DNA of 64,000 bases from Gloeothece verrucosa PCC 7822 (GTDB lineage Bacteria > Cyanobacteriota > Cyanobacteriia > Cyanobacteriales > Microcystaceae): the NCBI RefSeq assembly GCF_000147335.1, contig NC_014501.1, forward strand, positions 2,416,300 through 2,480,299, read 5' to 3'. Below the pieces are notes generated by a model. That model was not told the origin of the DNA. It did not search any database and saw only the letters and a program-made list of their open reading frames with translations. Within the stretch, counting starts at the first letter, position 1, and each line of letters begins with the position of its first letter. The position numbers and the translations under genes were made by a program. Shown here piece by piece: positions 10,238-19,188 of the stretch.

Positions 10238-11593
10238 ATGAGCAACAACACTACTCGGAAACCTCGTGTCGTCATCGTCGGTGGAGGATTTGGAGGGCTT
10301 TACACAGCCAAAGCTCTCAAAGATGCCCCAGTACAAGTTACTCTTATAGATAAACGGAATTTTCATCTTTTTCAACCCCTTCTCTATCAAGTCGCTACAG
10401 GAAGCATTTCTCCTGCTGACATCTCTTCTCCGCTTCGTCTTGTCCTGCGTCATCATAAAAATATTCAAGTCCTCTTAGACGAAGTTATTGATCTCGATCC
10501 AGAAAACAAACAGGTCATATTAAAAGGTCATGAACCCATAGAATATGATATTTTGATCGTTGCCACCGGTGTAAGTCATTTTTATTTTGGCAATGATCAC
10601 TGGAAAACTTTTGCTCCAGGGTTAAAAACCATAGAAGATGCTTTAGAAATTCGCCGGCGTATTTTTATGGCTTTTGAAGCCGCAGAAAAAGAAAGCGATC
10701 CCGAGATTCGTCAAGCTTGGTTAACTTTCGTGATTGTGGGTGGAGGTCCCACCGGCGTAGAATTAGCCGGAGCGATCGCAGAAATTGCCCATAGTTCTCT
10801 AACCGGAGACTTTCGTCAAATTGATACAGGCGCGGCTAAAATTCTCTTACTAGAAGGCATGGACCGCTTATTACCGCCCTATCCTCCGGAACTATCGGCT
10901 AAAGCCGAAGAATCCTTAACTCGCTTTGGCGTTACCATACAAACTAAAACTATGGTGACAGATGTGAGTGAAGGGATGGTCACTATCCGTCAAGGAGAAC
11001 AAGTCAAAAATATTCAGGCTAAAACCATATTATGGGCGGCAGGTGTGAAAGCCTCCTCAATGGGAGAAGTCCTTGCTCACAGAACCGGCGCAAAACTTGA
11101 TAGAGCAGGCAGAGTAATTGTTGAACCTGATTTAAGTATTGCTCAACATCCTAACATTTTTGTCATCGGGGATTTGGCCAACTTCCCTCACCAAGATGAT
11201 AAACCATTACCCGGTGTTGCTCCGGTTGCCATGCAGCAAGGAGAATACATGGCTCAACTGCTTAAAAAACGTTTAAAAGGAGAAGCTGTTTTACCCTTTT
11301 ATTACGTTGATCACGGGAGTTTAGCAGTGATTGGACATCACTCAGCCGTCGTTAACCTGGGGTTTGTCAAACTGCATGGGTTATTGGCCTGGTTCATTTG
11401 GTTATGGGCACATATTTACTACTTGATCGAATTTGATAACAAACTGGTGGTGATGGTGCAGTGGGGTTGGAATTATTTTACGCGAGGACGAGGGGCCCGT
11501 CTGATTACTGGAGAATCCTCTCTGGCTACTTTTGTGGAAGTGGAACCAAAAGAAACTCCCTCTGTGACTCCCCAAGGGGCGGCTAAAGTTTAG
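10238..11593 (+). CDS. ndh: Type II NAD(P)H dehydrogenase (NDH-2)
   Basis: Single-subunit flavoprotein that oxidises NAD(P)H and passes electrons to plastoquinone without pumping protons. The FAD-binding fold VVIVGGGFGGLYTAKAL lies at residues about 10-26, the second nucleotide-binding fold FVIVGGGPTGVELAGA at about 166-181, and the family segment FHLFQPLLYQVATG near residue 43. FVIGDLANF marks the C-terminal FAD contact. Hydrophobic helices near residues 375-420 (HGLLAWFIWLWAHIYYL) suit membrane attachment. The length of 451 aa is typical. Cyanobacteria carry several paralogues (NdbA, NdbB, NdbC); I cannot say which this is. Confidence 0.92.
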   Translation: MSNNTTRKPRVVIVGGGFGGLYTAKALKDAPVQVTLIDKRNFHLFQPLLYQVATGSISPADISSPLRLVLRHHKNIQVLLDEVIDLDPENKQVILKGHEPIEYDILIVATGVSHFYFGNDHWKTFAPGLKTIEDALEIRRRIFMAFEAAEKESDPEIRQAWLTFVIVGGGPTGVELAGAIAEIAHSSLTGDFRQIDTGAAKILLLEGMDRLLPPYPPELSAKAEESLTRFGVTIQTKTMVTDVSEGMVTIRQGEQVKNIQAKTILWAAGVKASSMGEVLAHRTGAKLDRAGRVIVEPDLSIAQHPNIFVIGDLANFPHQDDKPLPGVAPVAMQQGEYMAQLLKKRLKGEAVLPFYYVDHGSLAVIGHHSAVVNLGFVKLHGLLAWFIWLWAHIYYLIEFDNKLVVMVQWGWNYFTRGRGARLITGESSLATFVEVEPKETPSVTPQGAAKV

Positions 11594-11907
11594 CCATAGA
11601 TAAGGCCCCTCCCTTCTTTTAAGGGGTGGGGTTCGCCGATCCATCCATCCCATTTTCTCAAAATTTTTTTACTCTCCTCATTGGCTTAGATGCCATGACA
11701 CAGATCACAGATCAACTGTGAGAATTATTAGCAATCATCTGTGATACAAATTATAGCTATCTTTTGTGATAGAGGAAATAATAGGTTTAGGATTCAAAAA
11801 GCGGATGCATAGCATGATTCATGGTTAGTTATTGAAAAATCAATCAATGACTAGCCAGAATTTCCTTTTTAATCAAGAATCCCTCTAACACACACCCCAC
11901 TTATTTA
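11594..11907. other. Intergenic region upstream of the receiver-GGDEF gene
   Basis: About 310 bp with the weak hairpin near its left end and scattered CACAGATC/CTGTGAT-like words at 11700-11780. I see no gene, RNA or clear promoter. Confidence 0.5.
11606..11631 (+). terminator. Possible terminator hairpin after ndh
   Basis: CCCC is paired with GGGG, with an inner CCCTT/AAGGG stem after one mismatch. No strong T run follows, so this is a weak call. Confidence 0.4.
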
Positions 11908-12858
11908 ATGAGAGTTTTTTCTGCCGACAATTTCCTCATCATGATCGTTGATGATGACAGCCAGAATCGAGAATTCCTCCGCTCGATTTTAGAGCAGTCC
12001 GGCTATAAAACCACCTTGGCCTTCAGTGGACAAGAAGCACTTGAGCTAATTAAATTCACTAAACCGGATTTAATTTTATTGGCTTTGGTGATGCAAAATT
12101 TGAATGGTTTACAAGTCTTTGAACGCCTTAAAGCAGATTCAGATTATCAAGATATTCCTATTGTTTTACTCGCTGATCGTGAAGAGAAGCATCAGTTATT
12201 AAAAGCCTTTGAACTGGGGATTAAAAATTATTTTATTCGGCCTTTCATTGTAACATATTTACTAAAAAAAATCAAGCTTTTGATTTTAAAGTTTATTAGA
12301 AATAAGCTTAATAAAACTATTACTGATTTAGAAAAAATCGCCGTGCTAGAGCAGTTAACAGTTATTCCTAACCGTTGCCATATTTTGACGATTACTGAAC
12401 AAAAAATTAGTCTGGCTTGTTATTATAATTATCCTATATCAATATTGATAATATGCCTAGATAATTTGAACTTTATTAACGATACTTATGGCGAATTAGT
12501 AGGCAATGAAGTGTTGATATTTATGGCTAAAAAACTGAACAATTTTTTACGAAAAGAAGATTATTTAGTCCGGTTTAACCAGGGAAGTTTTTTAGGATTT
12601 TTACCTCATACAGGGACACAATTTGCGTTAGAAATAGCTGAACGTCTTCGACAAAAAATTGGTGAGCTATCTTTGAATGTCGAAAATCAACAAATTTACT
12701 TTACAGTTAGTATCGGAGTGGCTACCTATCAAGTTAATGAGAGTGACATAGAAGAGTTATTAAAACGGGCTGAACAAGCACTTTTCCAAGCCAAAAAACA
12801 GGGAGGTAATCAAGTGGTTGTTCATCAAGATGATCTGTCTAATTTACGAGTAGGTTAA
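11908..12858 (+). CDS. Receiver-GGDEF protein, both domains degenerate
   Basis: 316-aa protein with a CheY-like receiver (residues 10-125) and a GGDEF-like domain (about 145-305), the layout of a response-regulator diguanylate cyclase. In the receiver the acidic pocket (VDDD, 14-17) is kept, but the phospho-acceptor Asp is Ala59 (LILLALVMQ), the conserved Thr is Ala89 and the conserved Lys is Arg111 (FIRPF). In the second domain the GGDEF signature is replaced by NQGSF (224-228), though LTVIPNR, FINDTYGELVGNEVL and the SIGVA stretch remain. So neither phosphorylation nor c-di-GMP synthesis is expected; a binding or scaffold role is inferred. ATG at 11908 is the first start. No kinase gene is adjacent. 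Confidence 0.85.
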   Translation: MRVFSADNFLIMIVDDDSQNREFLRSILEQSGYKTTLAFSGQEALELIKFTKPDLILLALVMQNLNGLQVFERLKADSDYQDIPIVLLADREEKHQLLKAFELGIKNYFIRPFIVTYLLKKIKLLILKFIRNKLNKTITDLEKIAVLEQLTVIPNRCHILTITEQKISLACYYNYPISILIICLDNLNFINDTYGELVGNEVLIFMAKKLNNFLRKEDYLVRFNQGSFLGFLPHTGTQFALEIAERLRQKIGELSLNVENQQIYFTVSIGVATYQVNESDIEELLKRAEQALFQAKKQGGNQVVVHQDDLSNLRVG

Positions 12859-12884
12859 TCAATTATTTATACTGAATCCGGCTT

Positions 12885-12972
12885 ACTTACCCCCTTTAAT
12901 TCCCTCACCCTGAAGGGGCTGGCTCAACGAACAGAGCAATCCTACGCGGGCTAAATTATAAAAGGGGTAACT
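12885..12972. repeat. Small palindromic element with TTACCCC ends
   Basis: TTACCCC at 12887-12893 is matched by GGGGTAA at 12964-12970, and the flanking CTTTA and TAAAA extend the pairing imperfectly. Between them lies a further short stem (CCCT/AGGGG). It sits between two convergent genes and may be a REP/MITE-like repeat or a two-way terminator. Confidence 0.4.
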
Positions 12973-13000
12973 AACCAGGAGGATTTGGTATTACCTTTCA

Positions 13001-13084
13001 TCAAGGGAAAGCTTGAGGGTTTAATACTTCTAATGCTGCCCTAAAACAGGAGATAGCCGCTTCTAAATAATTAGCTTTCTCTCC
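13001..13084 (-). pseudogene. In-frame remnant of a further TPR half-repeat after the TAG stop
   Basis: Directly after the TAG at 13087-13085, the same frame continues for 27 codons, GEKANYLEAAISCFRAALEV and then LNPQAFP, to TGA at 13003-13001. It matches the first half of the repeat unit (compare DKTENIEAAISYFKAALTVY), so it is former coding sequence of the neighbouring TPR gene. Confidence 0.8.
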
Positions 13085-15436
13085 CTATATTTTCTCACGG
13101 GAAACATTGCTCAAATGATTTTGTATCATTTCCCATTCAACGGGGAAAGCTTCACGGGTATATACTGTTAATGCTGCCTTGAAATAGGAAATAGCCGCTT
13201 CAATATTTTCCGTCTTATCTCCCAATATTCTCTGAACATAAGCAGCACCCAAATTATATTGAGTCCTTGCCCAATCTTCAGGAAAGGCGTTACGGGTTAA
13301 TACTTCTAAAGACTGGTTTAAGGCGGCAATAGCTAACTCGAGATTTTCTGCCCTGTCCCCGAGGATGCGTACACTATAAGCAGCACCCAGATTATTTTGT
13401 GTCGTTGCCCACTCATAAGGAAAGGCATCACGGGTATATACTTCTAATGACTGGTTTAAGGCGGCAATAGCTAACTCGAGATTTTCTGCCCTGTCCCCGA
13501 GGATGCGATCACTATAAGCATTCCCCAGATTATTTTGTGTCCCTGCCCACTCATAAGGAAAGGCATCACGGGTATATACTTCTAATGACAGCTTATAGGC
13601 GGCAATAGCTAACTCGAGATTTTCTGCCCTGTCCCCGAGGATGCGATCACTATAAGCAGTGCCCAGATTATTTTGTGTCCTTGCCCAATCTTCAGGAAAG
13701 GCATCACGGGTTAATACTTCTAAAGACTGGTTTAAGGCGGCAATAGCTAACTCGAGATTTTCTGCCCTTTCCCCGAGGATGCGAGATCTATAAGCTATCC
13801 CCAGATTATTTTGTGTCCTTGCCCAATCTTCAGGAAAGGCATCACGGGTTCTTACTTCTAATGAGTGCCTATAGGCGGCAATAGCTAACTCGAGATTTTC
13901 TGCCCTTTCTCCGAGGATGCGAGATCTATAAGCTATCCCCAGATTATTTTGTGTCGTTGCCCACTCATAAGGAAAGGCGTTACGGGTTAATACTTCTAAT
14001 GAGTGCCTATAGGCGGCAATAGCTAACTCGAGATTTTCTGCCCTTTCCCCGAGGATGCGATCACTATAAGCATTCCCCAGATTATTTTGTGTCCTTGCCC
14101 ATTCAACAGGAAAGGCGGCACGGGTTCTTACTTCTAAAGACTGGTAATAGGCGGCAATCGCTAACTCGAGATTTTCTGCCCTGTCCCCGAGGATGCGATC
14201 ACTATAAGCAGTGCCCAGATTATTTTGTGTCATTGCCCACTCAACAGGAAAGGCATCACGGGTTCTTACTTCTAAAGACTGCCTATAGGCGGCAATCGCT
14301 AACTCGAGATTTTCTGCCCTTCCTCCTCGAATGCGATCACTATAAGCTATCCCCAGATTATTTTGTGTCCTTGCCCATTCAACAGGAAAGGCATCACGGG
14401 TTCTTACTTCTAAAGACTGCCTATAGGCGGCAATCGCTAACTCGAGATTTTCTGCCCTTTCTCCTCGAATGCGATCACTATAAGCTATCCCCAGATTATT
14501 TTGTGTCCTTGCCCACTCATAAGGAAAGGCATCACGGGTATATACTTCTAAAGACAGCTTATAGGCGGCAATAGCTAACTCTAGATTTTCTGCCCTTTCC
14601 CCATATTTTTTTTTTCTATACAAATCCCCTAACTTTTGCAGCAGACTTGCTTGAGCGACTTGCAAGGATTCTTGTTGCTCACTTAGCTTCAAAGCTTCGA
14701 GCAGAACATTTTCTGCTTTTTCCCACTCTTTTCGACTTAGATAAGCTCCTCCTAGCTGATCTAAAATTGACACCACAGTCTGCAAATTTTTCTCGCTTTG
14801 ATTCTCTGAATATTCTTGAAGTAATCGTTCTAATAAATTAATTCTACTCTGACTTTCTGGTAATGGGTCATCTTGGATATACTCTAGAGATAAGGTGGGA
14901 AAAGCTATCTGAGACCTCTCCGCTTCAGGAAGAGAGCGAAACTTAAAAATTCCCGATTTCCAAGCCCAAAAATCCGGAGCAAATTTAGCAAAACGAGTAG
15001 TCGTAGAGCTAGGTAAACAAAACAAAATTGGATAAGGAACCTGATGACTAAAAGCATCCCGAACAAAATTGAGATTTTGTAAAATAGGGGGATATTCATC
15101 AAGTCCAATCGAATTTTCTAAACCCTTGATAATGAGTACCGGCTTTTTATCTTTAACTAGAGTATTTTCCGAAAAAGATTTTAAAATTTCATCTAAAAGA
15201 AAGCGTATTTCAGGAGCATCAAAATTCAAAACCACAAACTGAATATCTTGACACCGAGGATGCTTAATTAAAGCTTCAATTATCCAATCCCTCTCTTGAT
15301 TAGAATCAACTTCAATAAACCCTATAGTCAATCCTTCCGAAAAGTCAATAAAAGTTAATAATTTAGAAAATTGACTCTCATTATTAATAAAGAATAGACT
15401 CTGATTTGAGCGAGTTGAGGGATTAAACTGTAGCAT
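13085..15436 (-). CDS. N-terminal unknown domain plus 46-residue TPR array, probably shortened
   Basis: 783-aa protein. Residues 1-195 form a domain I do not recognise; it has alternating beta and helix segments (TIGFIEVD, IQFVVLNFD, PVLIIKGLEN) like a P-loop fold without a Walker A motif. A linker with degenerate TPRs (about 200-279) leads into ten near-identical 46-residue TPR units (280-739, consensus AENLELAIAAY and later TQNNLGIAYSDR) and a divergent eleventh. Such units are common beside CHAT proteases in cyanobacteria, but no CHAT domain is present. Its ATG overlaps the end of the AAA ATPase gene by 14 bp, so the two form one unit. The frame past the TAG still encodes repeat sequence, suggesting a recent nonsense change. 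Confidence 0.85.
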   Translation of the reverse strand: MLQFNPSTRSNQSLFFINNESQFSKLLTFIDFSEGLTIGFIEVDSNQERDWIIEALIKHPRCQDIQFVVLNFDAPEIRFLLDEILKSFSENTLVKDKKPVLIIKGLENSIGLDEYPPILQNLNFVRDAFSHQVPYPILFCLPSSTTTRFAKFAPDFWAWKSGIFKFRSLPEAERSQIAFPTLSLEYIQDDPLPESQSRINLLERLLQEYSENQSEKNLQTVVSILDQLGGAYLSRKEWEKAENVLLEALKLSEQQESLQVAQASLLQKLGDLYRKKKYGERAENLELAIAAYKLSLEVYTRDAFPYEWARTQNNLGIAYSDRIRGERAENLELAIAAYRQSLEVRTRDAFPVEWARTQNNLGIAYSDRIRGGRAENLELAIAAYRQSLEVRTRDAFPVEWAMTQNNLGTAYSDRILGDRAENLELAIAAYYQSLEVRTRAAFPVEWARTQNNLGNAYSDRILGERAENLELAIAAYRHSLEVLTRNAFPYEWATTQNNLGIAYRSRILGERAENLELAIAAYRHSLEVRTRDAFPEDWARTQNNLGIAYRSRILGERAENLELAIAALNQSLEVLTRDAFPEDWARTQNNLGTAYSDRILGDRAENLELAIAAYKLSLEVYTRDAFPYEWAGTQNNLGNAYSDRILGDRAENLELAIAALNQSLEVYTRDAFPYEWATTQNNLGAAYSVRILGDRAENLELAIAALNQSLEVLTRNAFPEDWARTQYNLGAAYVQRILGDKTENIEAAISYFKAALTVYTREAFPVEWEMIQNHLSNVSREKI
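13220..14599 (-). repeat. Ten tandem 138-bp coding repeats
   Basis: Each unit encodes 46 residues and DNA identity is high: words such as CTCGAGATTTTCTGCCC recur every 138 bp. An eleventh, diverged copy lies at 13088-13219 and a half copy after the stop. The array is prone to copy-number change by recombination. Confidence 0.93.
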
Positions 15437-16766
15437 TTTTTAACGCATTTTGAAAAACTTCAATAGATTTCACTACTGGATTAATATAATTCCATCTCTC
15501 ATTCCCATTATATTCTAGGGCAGATGTATTAAACAGCATTGATTGTCCAATGTTAGTGTTACTAATTTCTTTCTTTAAATAAACTTTGACCAAATCCGGA
15601 TAATGTTCATCAGGAATAGTTCTCTCAAAATTAAACTGTACATCTTTAATAGCATTCGTCACATCATCAGCATTAATTTTGGTTCTGCCTGCGGCATCGG
15701 TTGAAGTAATAGCAGTTCTCATCATTTGCATCAGTTGTCTGACATGACCGCCACTTGCTTTTGCTAAGGTTAATAACTGCTCATATTCTTCAAAAAGCGC
15801 ATCAACTTTAACCCGTTTTTCAATTAAACTAGCAACCGCCGTTAAGCCTTCTTGTTTATAACCTAAATCAGGAATATCACGTTTTAACTCATAAATATTA
15901 ACCATCGGGACAATATTACACTTATCAAAAAAATTATTCACGTTTTTTTCAGAATACACAACTGAAATAGGAACAGTATAGATAATATTACACTTCAAGG
16001 CTTGTAACTGGGGTGCATAATCAAAAAATAAATGATCGCCCACCGGCGGAGGAACCCGATCTAAATTATCGAATACGATTAAGAATCCCTTATAGTGAGG
16101 AAATTTTGCTCGGATTTTTTTTAATCCATCTAGAAGCAAAAGATTCAGGTCTGTTTGTAAACGGGAAATATCTCTTTCTAAAGTTTGGCGAATGGTAGTT
16201 TTTTGTTTATCAGAACCTTTAATTTGTGCCAATAATTTAACGAGCAACTTAGCAATAAAAGGAATCGGAAAAGGGGAAGAACTTACTTCTAAAGTTCCCG
16301 ACATACTTACTGATCTTTCTACGGTTTCCTCAGTTTCGTTGGTTATTTCCTTAAACCAAGCTTCAAAATTTCTAATTAACTCACGATCAAACTGTATTTC
16401 TTTTTTGCGTAGTTCATATTCAATTTGCTTAATAATAACTAGATATAAATCCGTATAACGAGCATCTTGAATATCAATTTCTTGATCCGCTTCTAAATAA
16501 ATAATAAAATACTCTTGTTTCCACTTTTCTTCAATTTGTCTCAATTCAGTGCTTTTTCCGCACCCTCGATGACCTGTAAATAAAATTGTAGTAAATTCTT
16601 CAGCTTCTTGAAATTTAAGGTCTGCATCAACTTTAGCGATAGCTTTAGTATTACGTACCTTAGATAAATCAACATAATATCGCTGCATATCTTCACCGCT
16701 TAATGGACGAGGATCGCAAACGCGGAATGCTTGTTTAAGAGTTGTCGCCAGATAAGCTGAAGTCAT
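15423..16766 (-). CDS. AAA/P-loop ATPase partnered with the TPR protein
   Basis: 447-aa ATPase. The Walker A motif GHRGCGKST lies at residues 65-73 and a Walker B segment GFLIVFDNLDRV at about 227-238, with the two Asp expected of ORC/KAP-like ATPases. The C-terminal third (GGHVRQLMQMMRTAI and on) resembles the helical lid of AAA ATPases. A small hydrophobic patch (FPIPFIAKLLVKLLA, about 166-180) could contact membrane. No nuclease or other effector domain is visible. ATG at 16766 is chosen as first start. Overlap with the downstream TPR gene implies translational coupling and a joint role, possibly a sensor or defence module; that role is inference. Confidence 0.85.
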   Translation of the reverse strand: MTSAYLATTLKQAFRVCDPRPLSGEDMQRYYVDLSKVRNTKAIAKVDADLKFQEAEEFTTILFTGHRGCGKSTELRQIEEKWKQEYFIIYLEADQEIDIQDARYTDLYLVIIKQIEYELRKKEIQFDRELIRNFEAWFKEITNETEETVERSVSMSGTLEVSSSPFPIPFIAKLLVKLLAQIKGSDKQKTTIRQTLERDISRLQTDLNLLLLDGLKKIRAKFPHYKGFLIVFDNLDRVPPPVGDHLFFDYAPQLQALKCNIIYTVPISVVYSEKNVNNFFDKCNIVPMVNIYELKRDIPDLGYKQEGLTAVASLIEKRVKVDALFEEYEQLLTLAKASGGHVRQLMQMMRTAITSTDAAGRTKINADDVTNAIKDVQFNFERTIPDEHYPDLVKVYLKKEISNTNIGQSMLFNTSALEYNGNERWNYINPVVKSIEVFQNALKNATV

Positions 16767-16815
16767 GGAGCAATTTTACTTTAGTCAGTTTAATCCATAG
16801 GCTTATCTTATCCTG

Positions 16816-16841
16816 TAGAGACGTTGGCGGCAACGCCTCTA
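16816..16841. repeat. Imperfect palindrome, TAGAGACGTTG type
   Basis: TAGAGACGTTG / CAACGCCTCTA pair except at one position, with a GCGG loop. It resembles a dispersed palindrome often seen between genes in cyanobacteria. It lies between the ATPase gene and the PilB-like gene and may end the transcript of the latter. Confidence 0.55.
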
Positions 16842-16884
16842 GGGTAGGGATAACTTGCTACAACTGATCTAAGATGGCGATAAC

Positions 16885-19188
16885 TTACCAAGGATCAGGA
16901 ACGGATTTAACCTTATGGTTTACTGGCAAATCGTCATCATCAAGGGTAATGCCTGAGATAACGGTTTCTTTATCAGCTTCAAGTTCTTTTTTGAGAGTCT
17001 CCCAATCTCCCGGATCACTCAATTCTTCACATGGCTCATCTGATGAAACCATCGTTTCTTTATCAAACTCAAGTTCTTTTTTGAGGATTTCCCAGGCTTG
17101 AGCATCTCTTATTTCTGGTTTCTTTGAAGAAGAAGCCGCCGTTTGAGTTTGAGAAGAATTAGAAGCATTACCAGTAGATGTCATCTCCTGCTTAAGTTGA
17201 TTAAACTCTCGATTTAGCGTTTCTAAAAGTTTCTCGATCTCCTGTAAACGACGCATCACTTGAGGAGGCTGAGATACTGGGATATCACAACCCAAATCAC
17301 CCGGATTGCATTCTAAAAGATCACCAAAAACTCGCTCTAATTCTTCTAAAGTCGTCTGACCTTCCAAGGCTAAGTTCATGGCATAAACTAATAGCGGTGT
17401 CATGCCTTCTTGTATAGCCGCTTTTCTCATGGTTTGAACATCAGATTGTTGAGCAATCATAGACTTCAAACGCTGGCTAATCCCCATCACCTCATAAACC
17501 CCTACCTGGCCTTTATATCCTAGCCCATTACATTGACGACATAATCGTCCTTTGGATCGGGCTTGTTCCTTTTCAACAGAACTGAGAACATTCGCTTTGT
17601 AACAAGAAATTTTTTTGTCTAGTGACACCAATGAGTGAAATTTTTCCAGTTGTGAAGCAGTGGGTTGATAACTCAGACGACAAACGGGACAAACACGGCG
17701 CACTAAACGTTGATTAATTACACCAATGAGGGTGTCACTCAGTATCGAAGCATCCACACCCATTTTATTTAAACGAAGAATCGCACTCGCCGCATCTGGA
17801 GTCGGTAATGTGGTGATGACTAAATGACTTAAAGCCGCTTCAACCACTGTTTTAGCAGTATTTTTGCCTCGAATCTGATCAAGGCCGATGACATCTACTC
17901 CTTGATTGAGAAAAGAGAGTAGAACAGAATTATAGTCTTTTTTTTGTTCATCATCCATTTCTACTTGAGTCACACCAGATAAAGAAACTTCTATAGAATT
18001 TTCTACAGTAGCTAGGTTGACTCCTAATTGATTTCGCTGCGCCAGCAACGTATAAAAAGTAGTAGAAATGCCAGAACTTTCAGGCCCAGTAATTAAAAAT
18101 AAACCCGAAGACCGATTAACAAGATTTTTAATTAATTGTTTGGTATTCTCATCAGTGATTAATTCTTCTAGGTCTAATGAAATCGCTTTAGGGTCTAAAA
18201 TTCGGATAATAATTTTTTCTCCATTACGACCCGGGAAGGTACTGATCCAAAAATCAATTTTACGTCCTGAAAAAGATTTTTGCATCCTGCCTTTTTGCGG
18301 AGCATTGATTTGAGTAATATCTAAATTAGCCAGAGATTTTAACCGAGAGATGACAGCCGAAGCAATTTCTTTAGGAATCGGATCGAAAGCGGAGCCAATT
18401 ACACCATCTTGACGAAACAATACATCGAGGTGATGTTCTTGAGGTTCGATCTGAATCTCTGAAGCTTTGCTTTCTAAAGCTCTCGACAAAATATTATTGA
18501 CTAGAGTCACCACCGGACCTTGTTGAACATCCTCCGGCAAACTGAGGTCATCTTCGGATTTGAGTTTTGTATTTCTTAAACCCGGTGATACATCCTCAAA
18601 AATATCAGTAATATCCACTAGGGTTTCTAAATCTTCTTCGGCTACATGAATTTGTGTCGTTTCATGAAAATGACGCTGAGTGAGGTACTGCTCGAGTAAT
18701 TGGTTATAATCTTGCTGAGTGATGACTTTACGCGCTAATTTCAACTGCTTCGGACGGAAAATCTGTTTGAGAGCATTGAGCGCTTCTGGATCTTTAGGAT
18801 TAACTAACGCAACAACAATGGAGGGCGGCTGGTGATTCCGTTTTTTGAGCGGGAACAGTTTGTAGCGGCGACATAATTCTAGAGGAATTAAAGTCTCAAT
18901 CAATTCTTCTACCTGCTTCCACTCGAAAGAATAGGTTTCTGGATCAAAAACATCAATTCCGTAAAGAATTTTTAAATTAAATAGATGATCTTTTTTGTGC
19001 TGGCGTACAAACTCCGGTGGCAGAGGCTTTCCAGTTACTTCTTGCAAAATTTCCAGCAGCGAACGTCCGGTTTTTTTCTTTTCAATCAAAGCCTGCTGTA
19101 TTTGCGGTAGGTTGATGTAGCCTGACTGTATTAGTTTATTGGCAAAGGGCGGAAGGGTAAACGAGGAAGGATCATTTAGAGAAGACAT
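16885..19188 (-). CDS. PilB/GspE-like protein with a dead ATPase site
   Basis: 767 aa. Family layout: an MshEN/GspE N-terminal domain (residues about 12-170), the N2 domain, the C-terminal ATPase (about 345-500) and a four-Cys zinc motif (CPVC at 500-503, later CRQC). Several ATPase residues differ: Walker A reads GPESSGIST with Ile374 for Lys; the Walker B region reads GLDQIRG, with Gln for the catalytic Glu; the His box is TTLPTPDA with Pro for His; the Asp box has TVENSIE; and SDIHIEP is SEIQIEP. It should not hydrolyse ATP as a normal extension motor. A coiled-coil (about 615-645) and an acidic tail with two KKELE-KET repeats are added. ATG at 19188 is used. No other pilus gene is in the window. 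Confidence 0.9.
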   Translation of the reverse strand: MSSLNDPSSFTLPPFANKLIQSGYINLPQIQQALIEKKKTGRSLLEILQEVTGKPLPPEFVRQHKKDHLFNLKILYGIDVFDPETYSFEWKQVEELIETLIPLELCRRYKLFPLKKRNHQPPSIVVALVNPKDPEALNALKQIFRPKQLKLARKVITQQDYNQLLEQYLTQRHFHETTQIHVAEEDLETLVDITDIFEDVSPGLRNTKLKSEDDLSLPEDVQQGPVVTLVNNILSRALESKASEIQIEPQEHHLDVLFRQDGVIGSAFDPIPKEIASAVISRLKSLANLDITQINAPQKGRMQKSFSGRKIDFWISTFPGRNGEKIIIRILDPKAISLDLEELITDENTKQLIKNLVNRSSGLFLITGPESSGISTTFYTLLAQRNQLGVNLATVENSIEVSLSGVTQVEMDDEQKKDYNSVLLSFLNQGVDVIGLDQIRGKNTAKTVVEAALSHLVITTLPTPDAASAILRLNKMGVDASILSDTLIGVINQRLVRRVCPVCRLSYQPTASQLEKFHSLVSLDKKISCYKANVLSSVEKEQARSKGRLCRQCNGLGYKGQVGVYEVMGISQRLKSMIAQQSDVQTMRKAAIQEGMTPLLVYAMNLALEGQTTLEELERVFGDLLECNPGDLGCDIPVSQPPQVMRRLQEIEKLLETLNREFNQLKQEMTSTGNASNSSQTQTAASSSKKPEIRDAQAWEILKKELEFDKETMVSSDEPCEELSDPGDWETLKKELEADKETVISGITLDDDDLPVNHKVKSVPDPW

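Noticed and set aside
14089..14574. 161-codon plus-strand frame within the TPR array
   Set aside because: Shadow of the repeats; its regularity is inherited from the coding strand.
13088..14599. Regular 138-bp repeats resembling a CRISPR or satellite array
   Set aside because: The period is a multiple of three, the frame is open throughout and the translation is a TPR array; there are no spacers.
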